A DNA stretch of 64,000 bases from JBGQBN01 sp041494805 (lineage in GTDB: Bacteria; Acidobacteriota; Terriglobia; Terriglobales; Acidobacteriaceae): contig JBGQBN010000006.1 of NCBI GenBank assembly GCA_041494805.1, positions 1 to 64,000 on the forward strand. Reading direction: 5' to 3'. Of this stretch, positions 18,172-26,950 are shown in pieces (the stretch's first letter is position 1; each line of letters opens with the position of its first letter). A program made the position numbers and the translations under genes. Below the pieces are notes generated by a model. It saw nothing but the letters and a program-made list of their open reading frames with translations, did not search any database and had not been told where the DNA came from.

Positions 18172-19593
18172 TTGAAACATCGCAACCCGTTTCTTCTCGT
18201 TTCCACTCTGCTTGTCACTCTCTTTTCGCAGGCACAAATTGACAACTCCACCAAGCAGCTCTCCCACGACATCTTCAAGCAGCTGATCGAGATCAATACC
18301 ACCGATTCTGTGGGCAGCGTGACGGCCGCGGCGGAAGCTATGGCGCAGCGCTTCCGCGACGCCGGATTCGCGGAGAACGACATTCATGTCCTCGGCCCCA
18401 ACGATCGTAAGAGAAACCTGGTGGTGCGGCTGCACGGCAGCGGCCAGCACAAGCCGGTTTTGCTCATCGGTCATCTGGATGTGGTCGAGGCCCGCCGCGA
18501 AGACTGGAGCCGCGATCCGTTCCAGTTCGTCGAGGAAGACGGCTTCTTCTACGGCCGGGGCACGCAGGACATGAAGAGCGGCGACGCCATCATGGTGACC
18601 ACGCTTATCCGATTCAAGAATGAGGGTTACACACCTGACCGGGACATCATCCTCGCCTTGACCGCGGATGAAGAGGGCGGCAAGTCGAACGGCGTGGACT
18701 GGCTGATCAAGAACCATCGCGACTTGATTGAAGCCGAGTTCGTGCTCAACCACGATGGCGTCGGAGTGACGACAGTCAAGGCCAGGCCCCTGTTCTTTTC
18801 CGTGGATGCTACCGAAAAACTCTATGCCGACTATCAGCTCACCGCTACCAATCCCGGCGGCCACAGTTCGCTGCCGGTGCCCGATAACGCGATCTATCAT
18901 CTCGTGGATGGATTGGCTCGCCTGGAGCGCTATGAGTTTCCGATTGAGTTGAACAACGTGACCCGGGCCTACTACCAACGCATGTCCACGGTGGAAACTG
19001 GCCAACGAGCGCAAGACATGAAAGCGATTCTGAAGACTCCTCCCGATCCGGCGGCTGCCGCTCGTCTTTCCCAGGACCCGCGGGATCACTCGACCATGCG
19101 GACTACGTGCGTGGCCACGCGGCTCGATGCCGGCCACGCCAATAACGCTTTGCCTCAACGAGCGCAAGCCAACGTGAACTGCCGCATTGCACCGGGTCAC
19201 TCGTCCGAGGATGTGCGGCAAATGTTGGTTCAGATACTGGCCGATCCCAAAATCACAGTGCGCTATGTAGATGCGGTGGGCGAGCTCAACGATCGCGGGT
19301 CCGATCGGCAATCCTTTCCGCCACCACCCTTGCGCCCGGACGTATTCCAGCCTCTCGACAGAATCACCGCCACCATTTGGCCGGGAGCGCCTGTTATCCC
19401 GACCATGTCGACAGGAGCCTCCGACGGTGTGTACACGAACGCCGCCGGCCTGCCTACCTACACCATCTCCGGCACCGCGATTGAACGCGGCGACGTCCGC
19501 GCCCACGGTAAGGACGAGCGGCTGGGGATGGAATCGTTCTATACGGGCGTGGATTTCTATTACCGGTACTTGAAGGCGGTCACGTCAGAGTAA
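18172..19593 (+). CDS. Secreted M20-family metallopeptidase
   Basis: 473 residues from the TTG at 18172, which is preceded by AGGAG at 7 nt. An ATG at 18145 is in frame but has no Shine-Dalgarno. The N-terminus MKHRNPFLLVSTLLVTLFSQAQ is a signal peptide. Metal and catalytic motifs are GHLDVVEA, YGRGTQDMKSGDA, LTADEEGGKSNG, LNHDG and a late VRAHGKDER histidine. The dimerisation insert has TNPGGHSSLPVPDNAI. It probably removes N-terminal or acyl groups from peptides in the periplasm; the substrate is unknown. Confidence 0.92.
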   Translation: MKHRNPFLLVSTLLVTLFSQAQIDNSTKQLSHDIFKQLIEINTTDSVGSVTAAAEAMAQRFRDAGFAENDIHVLGPNDRKRNLVVRLHGSGQHKPVLLIGHLDVVEARREDWSRDPFQFVEEDGFFYGRGTQDMKSGDAIMVTTLIRFKNEGYTPDRDIILALTADEEGGKSNGVDWLIKNHRDLIEAEFVLNHDGVGVTTVKARPLFFSVDATEKLYADYQLTATNPGGHSSLPVPDNAIYHLVDGLARLERYEFPIELNNVTRAYYQRMSTVETGQRAQDMKAILKTPPDPAAAARLSQDPRDHSTMRTTCVATRLDAGHANNALPQRAQANVNCRIAPGHSSEDVRQMLVQILADPKITVRYVDAVGELNDRGSDRQSFPPPPLRPDVFQPLDRITATIWPGAPVIPTMSTGASDGVYTNAAGLPTYTISGTAIERGDVRAHGKDERLGMESFYTGVDFYYRYLKAVTSE

Positions 19594-19636
19594 TAGTTCT
19601 GCAAGGCGGCGCGGGAGCCACAATCCTACTTTGTGG

Positions 19637-19665
19637 TTGACATTCGCCTTCCGTTCGCCCACAAT
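19637..19665 (+). promoter_or_regulatory. lexA promoter, apparently leaderless
   Basis: TTGACA (19637-19642), a 17-nt spacer, then CACAAT (19660-19665). The -10 ends 6 nt before the lexA ATG, so the transcript would begin at or next to the start codon. No clear GAAC-type SOS box of the Gram-positive kind was seen. Confidence 0.55.
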
Positions 19666-19671
19666 CTGGTC

Positions 19672-20292
19672 ATGGCGATCACCCGGCGGCAACGGCAGGT
19701 GTACGACTTCATCTCCGAATTCGTACAGAAGAACGGCTACTCTCCCTCGTTCGAAGAAATCGGGGAAGGGATGGGGCTGAGATCTCTGGCCACGGTGCAC
19801 AAACACATCTCGAACCTCGAGAAGAAGGGGCTGCTCACGCGCGACTACAACCGCAGCCGGTCGATTGACCTATTACCCCCGAAGGGGCGGTTGAAGCAGG
19901 CAATGTCGGTGAATACCACGATGGTACTACCGCTGATGGGCAGAATTGCTGCCGGCCAGCCGATCGAGGCCATGCAGAATCCGGAGACGATTTCTCTGGC
20001 CGACTTCGTGCGCTCCAAGGAAGTTTTCGTCTTGGAGGTCCGGGGCGAGTCCATGGAGGATGAGCACATTCTGGACGGCGACTACGTGCTGGTGGAGAAG
20101 AGCAAGAGCGCGCACAACGGCGACATCGTGGTGGCGCTGGTGGAAGGCACCGACGCGACACTCAAGCGCTTCTATCGCGAAGGCGACACCATCCGCCTAC
20201 AGCCGTCGAACCTGAACATGAAGCCCATCATGGTGCCGGCGGCCTCGGTGCAGATCCAGGGAAGAGTGATTGGGGTATTGAGAAAGTACTAG
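19672..20292 (+). CDS. lexA: SOS repressor LexA
   Basis: 206 residues. The N-terminal winged helix-turn-helix (RQRQVYDFISEFVQKNGYSP, SLATVHKHISNLEKKGLL) binds SOS operators. The S24 protease domain carries the Ala-Gly cleavage site (IAAGQPIE, 94-95), Ser127 in GESMED and Lys165 in ATLKRF, so RecA-stimulated self-cleavage should work. I chose the ATG at 19672 over an upstream in-frame ATG at 19633 because the family begins there and the promoter elements overlap the upstream start. Confidence 0.96.
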   Translation: MAITRRQRQVYDFISEFVQKNGYSPSFEEIGEGMGLRSLATVHKHISNLEKKGLLTRDYNRSRSIDLLPPKGRLKQAMSVNTTMVLPLMGRIAAGQPIEAMQNPETISLADFVRSKEVFVLEVRGESMEDEHILDGDYVLVEKSKSAHNGDIVVALVEGTDATLKRFYREGDTIRLQPSNLNMKPIMVPAASVQIQGRVIGVLRKY

Positions 20293-20443
20293 TCGTCGGT
20301 CGTCAGTCCTTAGTCGTCAGCCGCCATCCGGCAGCAGCGCTTCAGATCAAACAATACAATTTCTTTCTACACAGACAATGACGCCCGGGGTTTTGACCCG
20401 GGCGTCTGGAGACTTAGCCTGACAACTGAGGACTGGCGACTGC
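20290..20443. repeat. GTCGTCAG-type word repeats around the lexA-trx hairpin
   Basis: AGTCGTCGGTCGTCAGTCC (20291-20309) and ACAACTGAGGACTGGCGACTG (20422-20442) are reiterated CAG/GTC/ACT words that flank the hairpin at 20380-20406. A longer block of the same kind, 20935-21013, sits between the thioredoxin promoter side and the next terminator. These are low-complexity, probably slippage-prone, and carry no gene. Confidence 0.5.
20380..20406. terminator. Hairpin between convergent lexA and thioredoxin genes
   Basis: A perfect 10-bp stem GACGCCCGGG / CCCGGGCGTC with loop GTTTTGA lies between two convergent genes. No strong T-run follows on either side, so termination is inferred from position and stem strength. 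Confidence 0.5.
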
Positions 20444-20776
20444 CTATCCAAGATGCTTATCGATGGCCTTCTGGATCGTCTCTTTGGGGACGTAGCCGAC
20501 GATCTGTTCCTTCACCTGTCCGCCCTTGAACACGAGCAGCGTGGGAATGCCGCGTACGCCGTAACGCATGGGCGTCGCGCCGTTGCTGTCCACGTCCATT
20601 TTCCCTACCTTCACCTTGCCCTGGTACTCGTGTGCCAGTTCTTCCACGATGGGAGCGATGGCTCGGCAGGGGCCACACCAGGCGGCCCAGAAGTCCACCA
20701 GAACTGGCTGTTCTGACTTCAAAACGTCCTGGTCGAAATTGGTATCAGTTACTTCAAAAATTGCGTTGCTTGCCAC
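20444..20776 (-). CDS. trxA: Thioredoxin
   Basis: 110 residues with a GTG start (20776-20774) preceded by GGAGGAAAT. The frame stays open 22 codons upstream without similarity. The active site is FWAAWCGPCRAI (Cys34, Cys37), and the cis-Pro segment is VRGIPTLLVFKGG. It reduces protein disulfides in the cytoplasm. It converges on lexA. Confidence 0.96.
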   Translation of the reverse strand: MASNAIFEVTDTNFDQDVLKSEQPVLVDFWAAWCGPCRAIAPIVEELAHEYQGKVKVGKMDVDSNGATPMRYGVRGIPTLLVFKGGQVKEQIVGYVPKETIQKAIDKHLG

Positions 20777-21024
20777 ATTTCCTCCGAGTTGGGCTACACG
20801 CCACACCCAAGCCTGCCGGACAGTCGTTCCCGGGATCGGCAAATCGAGTAAGAGTGCTCCCGCCTGATGGCGGGACTATTATCGTAACACTTGTATTGGA
20901 TGCTGGGCAGGGGAAGAAGTCGCAGAGCAGTGACCAGTGGCTAGTGGTCAGTGCTCAGTGGTGCATTGGCCGAGCCGGAACAAGGGGTTACTGGCCACTG
21001 ACTACTGCCGACTAGCCGCTGCAA

Positions 21025-21059
21025 CAAAAAAGCGCCCTAAACTTTTCAGTTCAGGACGC
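21025..21059 (-). terminator. Rho-independent terminator of the sigma/anti-sigma/hydrolase operon
   Basis: On the minus strand a 12-bp stem GCGTCCTGAACT / AGTTTAGGGCGC (two G-T pairs) with a GAAA tetraloop is followed by TTTTTT. This is the clearest intrinsic terminator in the window. It lies about 160 nt after the stop of the metallo-hydrolase gene. That gap holds no convincing gene. Confidence 0.85.
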
Positions 21060-21222
21060 CTCGGCAGCCCTCCCCCAGAACTGCCAAACCACAACTGGAT
21101 AGTAGGCTGACCCCATCCGGGTGTAAACGTCACTTTGGTAATCCACACGTTTTGACAGGTAACCTTCGCGGGGCTGTCGGAAGTAATCGCTTCGGGAGAA
21201 TCGTGTGCGGCGCCTGCAGCAG

Positions 21223-22164
21223 CTAATTTGTTGCCAGCAAAAGAGAAAAGCCCTGGAAAGCATATTCCCGGCGCCCTTTGGTTACGGTGGGCTTTACGGC
21301 GCCCGCCTGCACTTCTTGCACAGCGTCTGCGAGGCGATTGAGAAAGCCTGGAACAGCCACCGGCACGTTATGGGCGGGTAGCAGCAGGCTGAGCTTCGGG
21401 GCAAGCTTGGCCAGCTTGGCCACGGATTTGGTGTATGCCGCGAAGTCAGTCTCGGGGGTGAAGAGATAGATCGGGCCGGGATAGAAGGTGTCGCCGGTGA
21501 ACAGCAGTCCGTTCGCGCGGTCCAGCAGGCAGAGTGAGTCTGGAGTGTGGCCGGGCGTGAACACGACCTCGAGTTCCCTGCCACCCAATGGGATGCTTTC
21601 GCCATCTTTCACCCGATGCGTGACCTGGAACGGCCGAATGGCATACGAGCCGGGCTGCACCCCAGCGGGCAGCTCCCCGCAGACCCGGTCGGGTGCCAGC
21701 GCGTCGCGCGAGTAGATGTTCGACTGGCCTTTTTCACTGGCGCGGGTAAAGGGTGTGTCCACGTCCCAGATATCGGAAAACTCCGCATTGCCACCAGTAT
21801 GGTCGAAATGAGTGTGCGAGTTGAGCACGGTGACGGGCAGTTTGGTAAGGCCTGTAACCACGTCGCTGATTTTTCCAATGCCCATGCCGGTGTCGAACAG
21901 CAAGGCGCGCTTGTCGCCGACGATCAGGTAGGAGATGACTTCTTCGAACTGATGCGGCTCATAGATGGCAAAGACACCCGGGCGAATGCGGTAAACCTCG
22001 AACCAGTCATCGCGCACATTCACGCGCGCAATCTTCGCGTACTCCGGACGCGGGAGCTCACGGCACCATTCGGGACGCAAGGGTTCGCCGGATGGCTGGG
22101 CAGATGCGGCAGCGCAACAAAGTGCTACTGCCAGTGCTAGAGAAGCTTCTCTGAGTGTTATCAC
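21223..22164 (-). CDS. Secreted metallo-beta-lactamase-fold hydrolase
   Basis: 313 residues with a signal peptide (ASLALAVALCCAAASAQ). Zinc motifs are NSHTHFDHTGG (His117, His119, Asp121, His122), a later TPGHTPDSLCL, LLFTGDTFYPG, and LLPAHN near the end. The substrate is unknown; glyoxalase II, lactonase and beta-lactamase all share the fold. Its ATG overlaps the stop of the anti-sigma gene by 4 nt, so it is co-translated with that operon. Confidence 0.88.
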   Translation of the reverse strand: MITLREASLALAVALCCAAASAQPSGEPLRPEWCRELPRPEYAKIARVNVRDDWFEVYRIRPGVFAIYEPHQFEEVISYLIVGDKRALLFDTGMGIGKISDVVTGLTKLPVTVLNSHTHFDHTGGNAEFSDIWDVDTPFTRASEKGQSNIYSRDALAPDRVCGELPAGVQPGSYAIRPFQVTHRVKDGESIPLGGRELEVVFTPGHTPDSLCLLDRANGLLFTGDTFYPGPIYLFTPETDFAAYTKSVAKLAKLAPKLSLLLPAHNVPVAVPGFLNRLADAVQEVQAGAVKPTVTKGRREYAFQGFSLLLATN

Positions 22165-23417
22165 TTCTTCTGCCAGGTTTGCCCGGCGTCGGCAGTCGTC
22201 CAGGTTTCCTCATTGGCGGTAGTCAGCTTGCCGTGCTGGGCATCGGTAAATTCGACGCCGATGATGTCGGCGGTAAGGGGCTGGCTGTCCACGGCGGGCT
22301 TCACCTGGGTCCAGTGCTGGCCGGCGTCGGAGGAATGGTAGAGTGCGCCGCCAGAGCCTCCGACCCAGATGTCAGAAGCCACGGCTGCCAGAGCGCGGAA
22401 ATTCGCATTGCTCGCGACCGAAATCGTCTCCCAGGTCTTGCCCGCATCCAGAGAACGCAGCAGCCTGCCATCGGAGGTTAGCGTCCAGCGGGGAATGAGT
22501 TTCGCGCGCCCTCGCAATACGGCGTACTTTTCGGCTTGGGAAGAGCTTGCGACCTGGCTGGTCACTCCCGCGATGCCGCCCGCCGCCGCGCCAGTTTTGG
22601 ATTCCAGCGGTCTCGTACGGGCATCGGACTTCGCCTTCCCGGGCGTGGCTTCGGCAAGATCGCCGACCGATGTGGCCTGACCTTCTACAATCACCGTTTC
22701 CCTGTTAGCGGTTGCGACCTGGTTTTGGAATTTTTCGCTGGGCTGCTCTTTTTTTTGGTCTTCTCTTTTTTCGAGATCCGCGATTTTCGAGCTTTCTGAA
22801 GACGCCGGAGCAGTTGCGGGCGCCGGCGACTTGGACGCTGCAGACAACTCGTCCTTGGATCGCTCGGGAGCGGACTGCAGCAACGTCAAGTTCCCGCTTG
22901 CCGATGCTGGCTGATCGAGTTGCTTGGCCTGTCGCCGGGCAGACATGTCAGTCTCGGGTCGAAGTTTCGGCTGAGATTCCTTATTCGCCGCCAGCTTGTT
23001 ACCCGCGGTTTCCGAAACCTGCCCATCCAGAGTGGCCTTGTCAGCGAGCGCAGCCGGGGCGGATTGCTTTGCCGCGACAAACGGCGCTGTGGTCTCACGC
23101 TTTTGCTGACGAAGCGTGACCGCCGCGCCCACCACTACCACGCAAGTTGCGAGTGCACCCCAACGCAGGACTGGCCAGCGCAGCCATACTGACCCCGCGC
23201 GCACCGCGGCAGCTTGCGAGAAGTCGGACTCTGGAATGGCCAGCGATACCACTTCGCGGCAATCGCCACACTGCGCTAAGTGTTCCAGCACCCGGGTGCG
23301 CTCGCGCTTGTCCAGCGACTTTTCAACAAATGCCGCTAGCAGGTCCGGGTCAGGATGGACCCCAGCCTTCGCAGTTGCCTGCAAGCGCTGGCGCGCGATT
23401 TTGGGAAGCTGCTCCAT
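22161..23417 (-). CDS. Anti-sigma-factor-like membrane protein with a YCF48/BNR-type C-terminal domain
   Basis: 418 residues. Residues 20-60 form a zinc-finger-like anti-sigma N-terminus (HPDPDLLAAFVEKSLDK, VLEHLAQCGDCREVV). A single transmembrane helix follows (WGALATCVVVVGAAVTL, about 86-102), then a long low-complexity Ala/Lys/Ser/Glu linker. The C-terminal 115 residues are two or three Asp-box/YCF48-like repeats (SLDAGKTWETISVAS, SSDAGQHWTQVKPAV, TADAGQTWQKK), presumably outside the membrane. The gene directly follows the sigma factor, so it probably sequesters it until an external signal is sensed. Confidence 0.75.
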   Translation of the reverse strand: MEQLPKIARQRLQATAKAGVHPDPDLLAAFVEKSLDKRERTRVLEHLAQCGDCREVVSLAIPESDFSQAAAVRAGSVWLRWPVLRWGALATCVVVVGAAVTLRQQKRETTAPFVAAKQSAPAALADKATLDGQVSETAGNKLAANKESQPKLRPETDMSARRQAKQLDQPASASGNLTLLQSAPERSKDELSAASKSPAPATAPASSESSKIADLEKREDQKKEQPSEKFQNQVATANRETVIVEGQATSVGDLAEATPGKAKSDARTRPLESKTGAAAGGIAGVTSQVASSSQAEKYAVLRGRAKLIPRWTLTSDGRLLRSLDAGKTWETISVASNANFRALAAVASDIWVGGSGGALYHSSDAGQHWTQVKPAVDSQPLTADIIGVEFTDAQHGKLTTANEETWTTADAGQTWQKK

Positions 23418-23499
23418 TCTCTTTTCGCCCCCTACAGGGCTTTTCTGTTATTGCCTGGCAACCCACAGCTTATGCCGCGGGTTGCATTCCTACGCCGCT

Positions 23500-23569
23500 G
23501 TAGAGACGTAACTTGTTACGTCTCGCCTTTGACCTTTGGTGCGGGAGACGTAGCAGGCTACGTCTCTAC
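23500..23569. repeat. GTAGAGACG palindromic repeat, copy 3
   Basis: GTAGAGACGTAACTTGTTACG (23500-23520) and AGACGTAGCAGGCTACGTCT (23547-23566) are separated by 26 nt. The two palindromes and the outer arms match copy 1. It lies between the sigma and anti-sigma genes, which it separates by 173 nt. Confidence 0.85.
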
Positions 23570-23590
23570 CCGGCATCGTTTGGGTGTGCC

Positions 23591-24511
23591 TCATCCCGAT
23601 CCCTCACGGGCCTCCGCCTTCTTCTCTGGGAACGGCTGACCCTTCGTTTCTTGCGTCAGGCGGGTGCGAATGTTCAGACCTAAGTCACGGACATCAACTT
23701 CCAAAGCTTCCTCGGCCTGGCGGCGGCTCATGCCCCTTCGTCCCAGGGCAGACAAAATCTGCTTGCGCAAGGACTTGGCGAGTTTATCCAGCTTGCGGCT
23801 GATGGTGGATTCATGCACCGACAGCGCGCGCGCGATCTCGGCCAGGGTACGTCCGTCAAGATAATACGACGCCAGCACGAAGCGGTCTTCCGGGGACAAC
23901 GCAGCCAGGGCCTCATCGGTCGCTCCCTCGACTCTCGGGTCCACAGCGACGGCAGGCTCTGGATCGGTAGCGGCAAACTGCGTGCCTTCTTCGCTCTCTT
24001 CGTCCAGACTGACCAGGCGCCGCTGACGGCGATAGCGGTTGACGTACTCCTGCGCCATCACGGTGCGTAGCCAGCCTTCCAGTGATCCGCGTCCGGTGTA
24101 GGAGGCCAGCTTCGACATGCGCTTCCCGTCGCGTGTGGTGGTGCCGTAAAGATCGGCATATAGGCTGTCCGCCAGTTCGCGCGCCGCGGAGCTTTCTTTG
24201 GCGATGTATCCCGCGATGTCGTACAGCTTCTCGCGGTAACGCAGCATGAACGCTTCCCAGGCACGCTCATGGCCGGCGGCACAGGCACGGGCCAGCGCCA
24301 GTTCTTCCACGCGCAAGCTGGCGTAGAGCGCACGAGCTTCAAGTTGCGCCGCCCCGGCAGGCAAGTACTTCGCTCCGATTTCCTGGAGGATAGCGGCAAA
24401 CTGCTCACGGCTTAGTCCTATCCGTTCGCCTGTGCTCTTCTCATAGAGATCCGCCACAAGAGACTCCAACCCGACAAAGAGTTCTGCAACGGATTGGACA
24501 CCATGGTTCAT
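23591..24511 (-). CDS. ECF-like RNA polymerase sigma factor
   Basis: 306 residues from the ATG at 24511. The open frame reaches to 24646, but that part reads through a repeat. The N-terminal 85 residues are a helical extension not seen in short ECF factors. Region 2 is about 100-185 (AWEAFMLRYREKLYDIAGYI, SLEGWLRTVMAQEYVNRYRR). Region 4 is about 205-270 (ALAALSPEDRFVLASYYLDG, LAEIARALSVHESTISRKLDKL). The following anti-sigma gene is the likely controller. Targets are unknown. Confidence 0.85.
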   Translation of the reverse strand: MNHGVQSVAELFVGLESLVADLYEKSTGERIGLSREQFAAILQEIGAKYLPAGAAQLEARALYASLRVEELALARACAAGHERAWEAFMLRYREKLYDIAGYIAKESSAARELADSLYADLYGTTTRDGKRMSKLASYTGRGSLEGWLRTVMAQEYVNRYRRQRRLVSLDEESEEGTQFAATDPEPAVAVDPRVEGATDEALAALSPEDRFVLASYYLDGRTLAEIARALSVHESTISRKLDKLAKSLRKQILSALGRRGMSRRQAEEALEVDVRDLGLNIRTRLTQETKGQPFPEKKAEAREGSG

Positions 24512-24597
24512 CGGTGCGGATGCCGCTACTCCGGATGCTATCAACTTTTTAGACGCAAGAAGCTGGAATTTTGCGTTCGGTAGACAGGAAGGTGAAC

Positions 24598-24671
24598 TGT
24601 AGCGCCGGCATCCTGTCCTCGACGGTAAGGCGAGTCGCCCCCACAACCGCCGCCAGGATGGCGGCGCTACA
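24598..24671. repeat. TGTAGCGCCGGCATCCTG inverted repeat
   Basis: 18-bp arms at 24598-24615 and 24654-24671 are reverse complements with one mismatch, separated by 38 nt. It lies in the divergent gap between the sigma factor and the ARPP-like gene. This is a third repeat family, distinct from the GTAGAGACG elements. Confidence 0.75.
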
Positions 24672-24745
24672 GGTGAGGACGCTCCGGAGCTCGGGCCCGC
24701 AACCCATCCGGCCGGGGTGTCCGTAAATATTCGCGGAGGAATAAC

Positions 24746-25834
24746 ATGAGACTCAAGCTATGGATCGTGATTTTGACGCTGGCGGTGCTAGTTGTCGGGC
24801 TGGCATTTATTCGGCCTTGCCGTGTTCAGGCCGGGGAGGTCTCTTCGACTTCCGGCTATAAGGTGCTGGAACCCATCCGGCATGGAAACCTGACCGTATT
24901 CCCGGTGGTGGCGGCGACGACGCACGACACGCGAGACTTCCTCACCTTGGACGAAGGCGTGCGCTCGGGCGAAGTTGTGGTAACCGAGTCGGGCAACCTT
25001 CAGCCACTGATTCGCCGGCGTCGCATACCCATCTCGCATGACGGTGCCCAAGTTAATCAACTGGTGCTGGTAAACAACTCCAAACGGCCGTTGCTGCTGC
25101 TGGCCGGCGAGATCGTAACCGGCGGCAAGCAGGACCGCGTGATCGGCAAAGACCGTATCGTCCCAGCCGAGAGCGATCCCATTGACCTGAGCGTCTTCTG
25201 CGTGGAGCCGGGGCGCTGGACGGCGACCAGTGCGAAGTTCGGATCGCTGGACGGATCCATGGCACAGCCTGCCGTCCGCGCAAGAGCCATGTCCGACAAA
25301 GACCAGGCGAAAGTTTGGTCGGAAGTAAGGAAGTCACAAGATTCAATCGCCATGGAGCTATCCGCGCCCGCGGCCGGGGCGGTGGCGGGAACCAGTTCTT
25401 ATGCGCGCGTGATGGAGAACACCGAGGTCAAGCAAAAAGTTGATTCGCTGGCCGAGCCCATCCTGCGGAACTATCAAAGCCTGATTCGAGAACTACGGGA
25501 TCGGAACGCCGTCGGCGTGGTCGTGGCGGTGAACGGCGAGATTATCTGGGCGGACATTTTTGCCAGCACCAATTTGCTGGAAAGGTACTGGCCCAAGCTG
25601 GTGCGGTCCTACGCTGCGGAAGCCATCGTGACCAAGGCCAAGGGCCGTGAAGTGGACGTGAAATCAGCGCAGGGGTTTCTCAACAACTTGGACGGCCGTC
25701 ACCGAACCGTGGATAGTGAGCCCGGACTTTACCGCCACACCGAGATCACAGGCGATGGTTTCAAGGCGTTTGAGCTGACGTCATTGCTGCCGAAAACCGG
25801 GTTTGATGTGCACGTGGCCAAGATGGCGGAGTGA
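24746..25834 (+). CDS. Exported ARPP-1 (DUF6569)-like protein
   Basis: 362 residues. GGAGGAAT lies 6 nt before the ATG. The N-terminus is a signal peptide or anchor (LKLWIVILTLAVLVVGLAFI). The core LVLVNNSKRPLLLLAGEIV, GGKQDRVIGKDRIVPAESD and LSVFCVEPGRW matches the ARG-and-rhodanese-phosphatase-associated (ARPP-1) type domain as I remember it. Further on, GVVVAVNGEIIWADIFAS also fits. No catalytic residues can be assigned. The role is unknown, probably outside the cytoplasm. Confidence 0.65.
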   Translation: MRLKLWIVILTLAVLVVGLAFIRPCRVQAGEVSSTSGYKVLEPIRHGNLTVFPVVAATTHDTRDFLTLDEGVRSGEVVVTESGNLQPLIRRRRIPISHDGAQVNQLVLVNNSKRPLLLLAGEIVTGGKQDRVIGKDRIVPAESDPIDLSVFCVEPGRWTATSAKFGSLDGSMAQPAVRARAMSDKDQAKVWSEVRKSQDSIAMELSAPAAGAVAGTSSYARVMENTEVKQKVDSLAEPILRNYQSLIRELRDRNAVGVVVAVNGEIIWADIFASTNLLERYWPKLVRSYAAEAIVTKAKGREVDVKSAQGFLNNLDGRHRTVDSEPGLYRHTEITGDGFKAFELTSLLPKTGFDVHVAKMAE

Positions 25835-25845
25835 AGTGCCGATGG

Positions 25846-26835
25846 TCAGTTCCCGCCTGCGCTGCTGTACCAGTTTCTCCAGGCGGCGGGTTCGTTGGGC
25901 AGGTTCTGGCCGGTAATGTCGCGCAGCGCCTGATAAACCCAGGTGTGGGTTTGCGCGTCTAGAGAGGCGTCTTCGGCGTAGTTCAGCAGTTGCGGAACTA
26001 CGCTGCGTCGCTGCTCCTGGTTCAGCATGCCGGATTGCGACAGGCTACAAGCGGCGCGCTCCCGCACCATCGGTGAAGGATCATCGTGAAACACCTGCAG
26101 CAACGGAGCGATGGTGTCGTTGGTGCCCAGGTAGGCCAGACCTTCCACGGCCCAGTGACGAATCTCGGGATTGGAATCCCGAAGTTGGCCCACCAAAATC
26201 TGACTCACGCGCTCAGGTTCGACGCCCCGGTTTCCCAGCAACCCCAGTATCCACAGCGCCCACACCCGCTGGGACTGCGCGCCAGATTCCGCCTGGGCCG
26301 CATATTCATCGATGCTGGCGGAGGTCTTCGCCACGTTCATGGCTACGAGATCTACCTCGATACCTGCCGCCCGCACGCGGAGATCGTTGGAGTTCAGGGC
26401 TGTCGTGACCAGCGAATTCAGCTGCGACGTGAGCTTGAGCTTGCCCTGCCATCGGTCCAGTCGGGCCGCGATCTGGTCGTTGGCTCCTTCGTAGTGATTG
26501 ACGGCGCGCTCCAGGAGAAGCTCGGCCTGCTGCTGCCCCTCCTGCCGGTCGAGCAGCTCAAGTTCATGCTCGGACAACACCGCGGGTGAAGCTGGTTGCG
26601 GTTTTCCCTGCAGCGTAAGAAATTGGGCTATCTGGTTCCAGGTTGCCCGGGCCACTTTCTGGTTGGAGGCGGCAAACAATACCGCCATCAATACGCCCGC
26701 AACCACCGCCGCTACAACCCGCACACCTTGCATCTGGGGGTCGACGGCCCGGCGGCTCGGCAGCTTCGAGCCCGGCCCCAGCGAGCCATAGTCCGGCGTC
26801 GGTTCCAGGTGCGGATCCCCCTCCCAAGCATGCAT
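25846..26835 (-). CDS. Membrane-anchored HEAT-repeat protein
   Basis: 329 residues from the ATG at 26835. The upstream frame is open but overlaps the divergent gene. A transmembrane helix (VVAAVVAGVLMAVLFAAS, about 37-54) is followed by a helical linker. From about residue 170, HEAT/PBS-lyase-like repeats appear (ALWILGLLGNRGVEPERVSQ, IRHWAVEGLAYLGTNDTIAP, VRERAACSLSQSGMLNQEQR). These usually mediate protein contacts. Partner unknown. Confidence 0.7.
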   Translation of the reverse strand: MHAWEGDPHLEPTPDYGSLGPGSKLPSRRAVDPQMQGVRVVAAVVAGVLMAVLFAASNQKVARATWNQIAQFLTLQGKPQPASPAVLSEHELELLDRQEGQQQAELLLERAVNHYEGANDQIAARLDRWQGKLKLTSQLNSLVTTALNSNDLRVRAAGIEVDLVAMNVAKTSASIDEYAAQAESGAQSQRVWALWILGLLGNRGVEPERVSQILVGQLRDSNPEIRHWAVEGLAYLGTNDTIAPLLQVFHDDPSPMVRERAACSLSQSGMLNQEQRRSVVPQLLNYAEDASLDAQTHTWVYQALRDITGQNLPNEPAAWRNWYSSAGGN

Positions 26836-26950
26836 AATAGGCAGTCTAGATCGGTCGTTAAGTAGGGTAAAGTTACCTCTGGGGCACCGCGCTGTTACCA
26901 GGCGTTGTGTGGGATGAGCCCCTAACCTCTTTGAGATGAGGCACACAAGA

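Noticed and set aside
18052..19506. 484-codon open frame on the minus strand opposite the M20 peptidase
   Set aside because: It is a shadow of a GC-rich gene. The plus-strand frame has a signal peptide and complete M20 motifs; the minus frame shows no domain.
21051..21263. 70-codon minus frame after the metallo-hydrolase
   Set aside because: It starts inside the hydrolase and runs into the terminator stem; no domain and no ribosome site.
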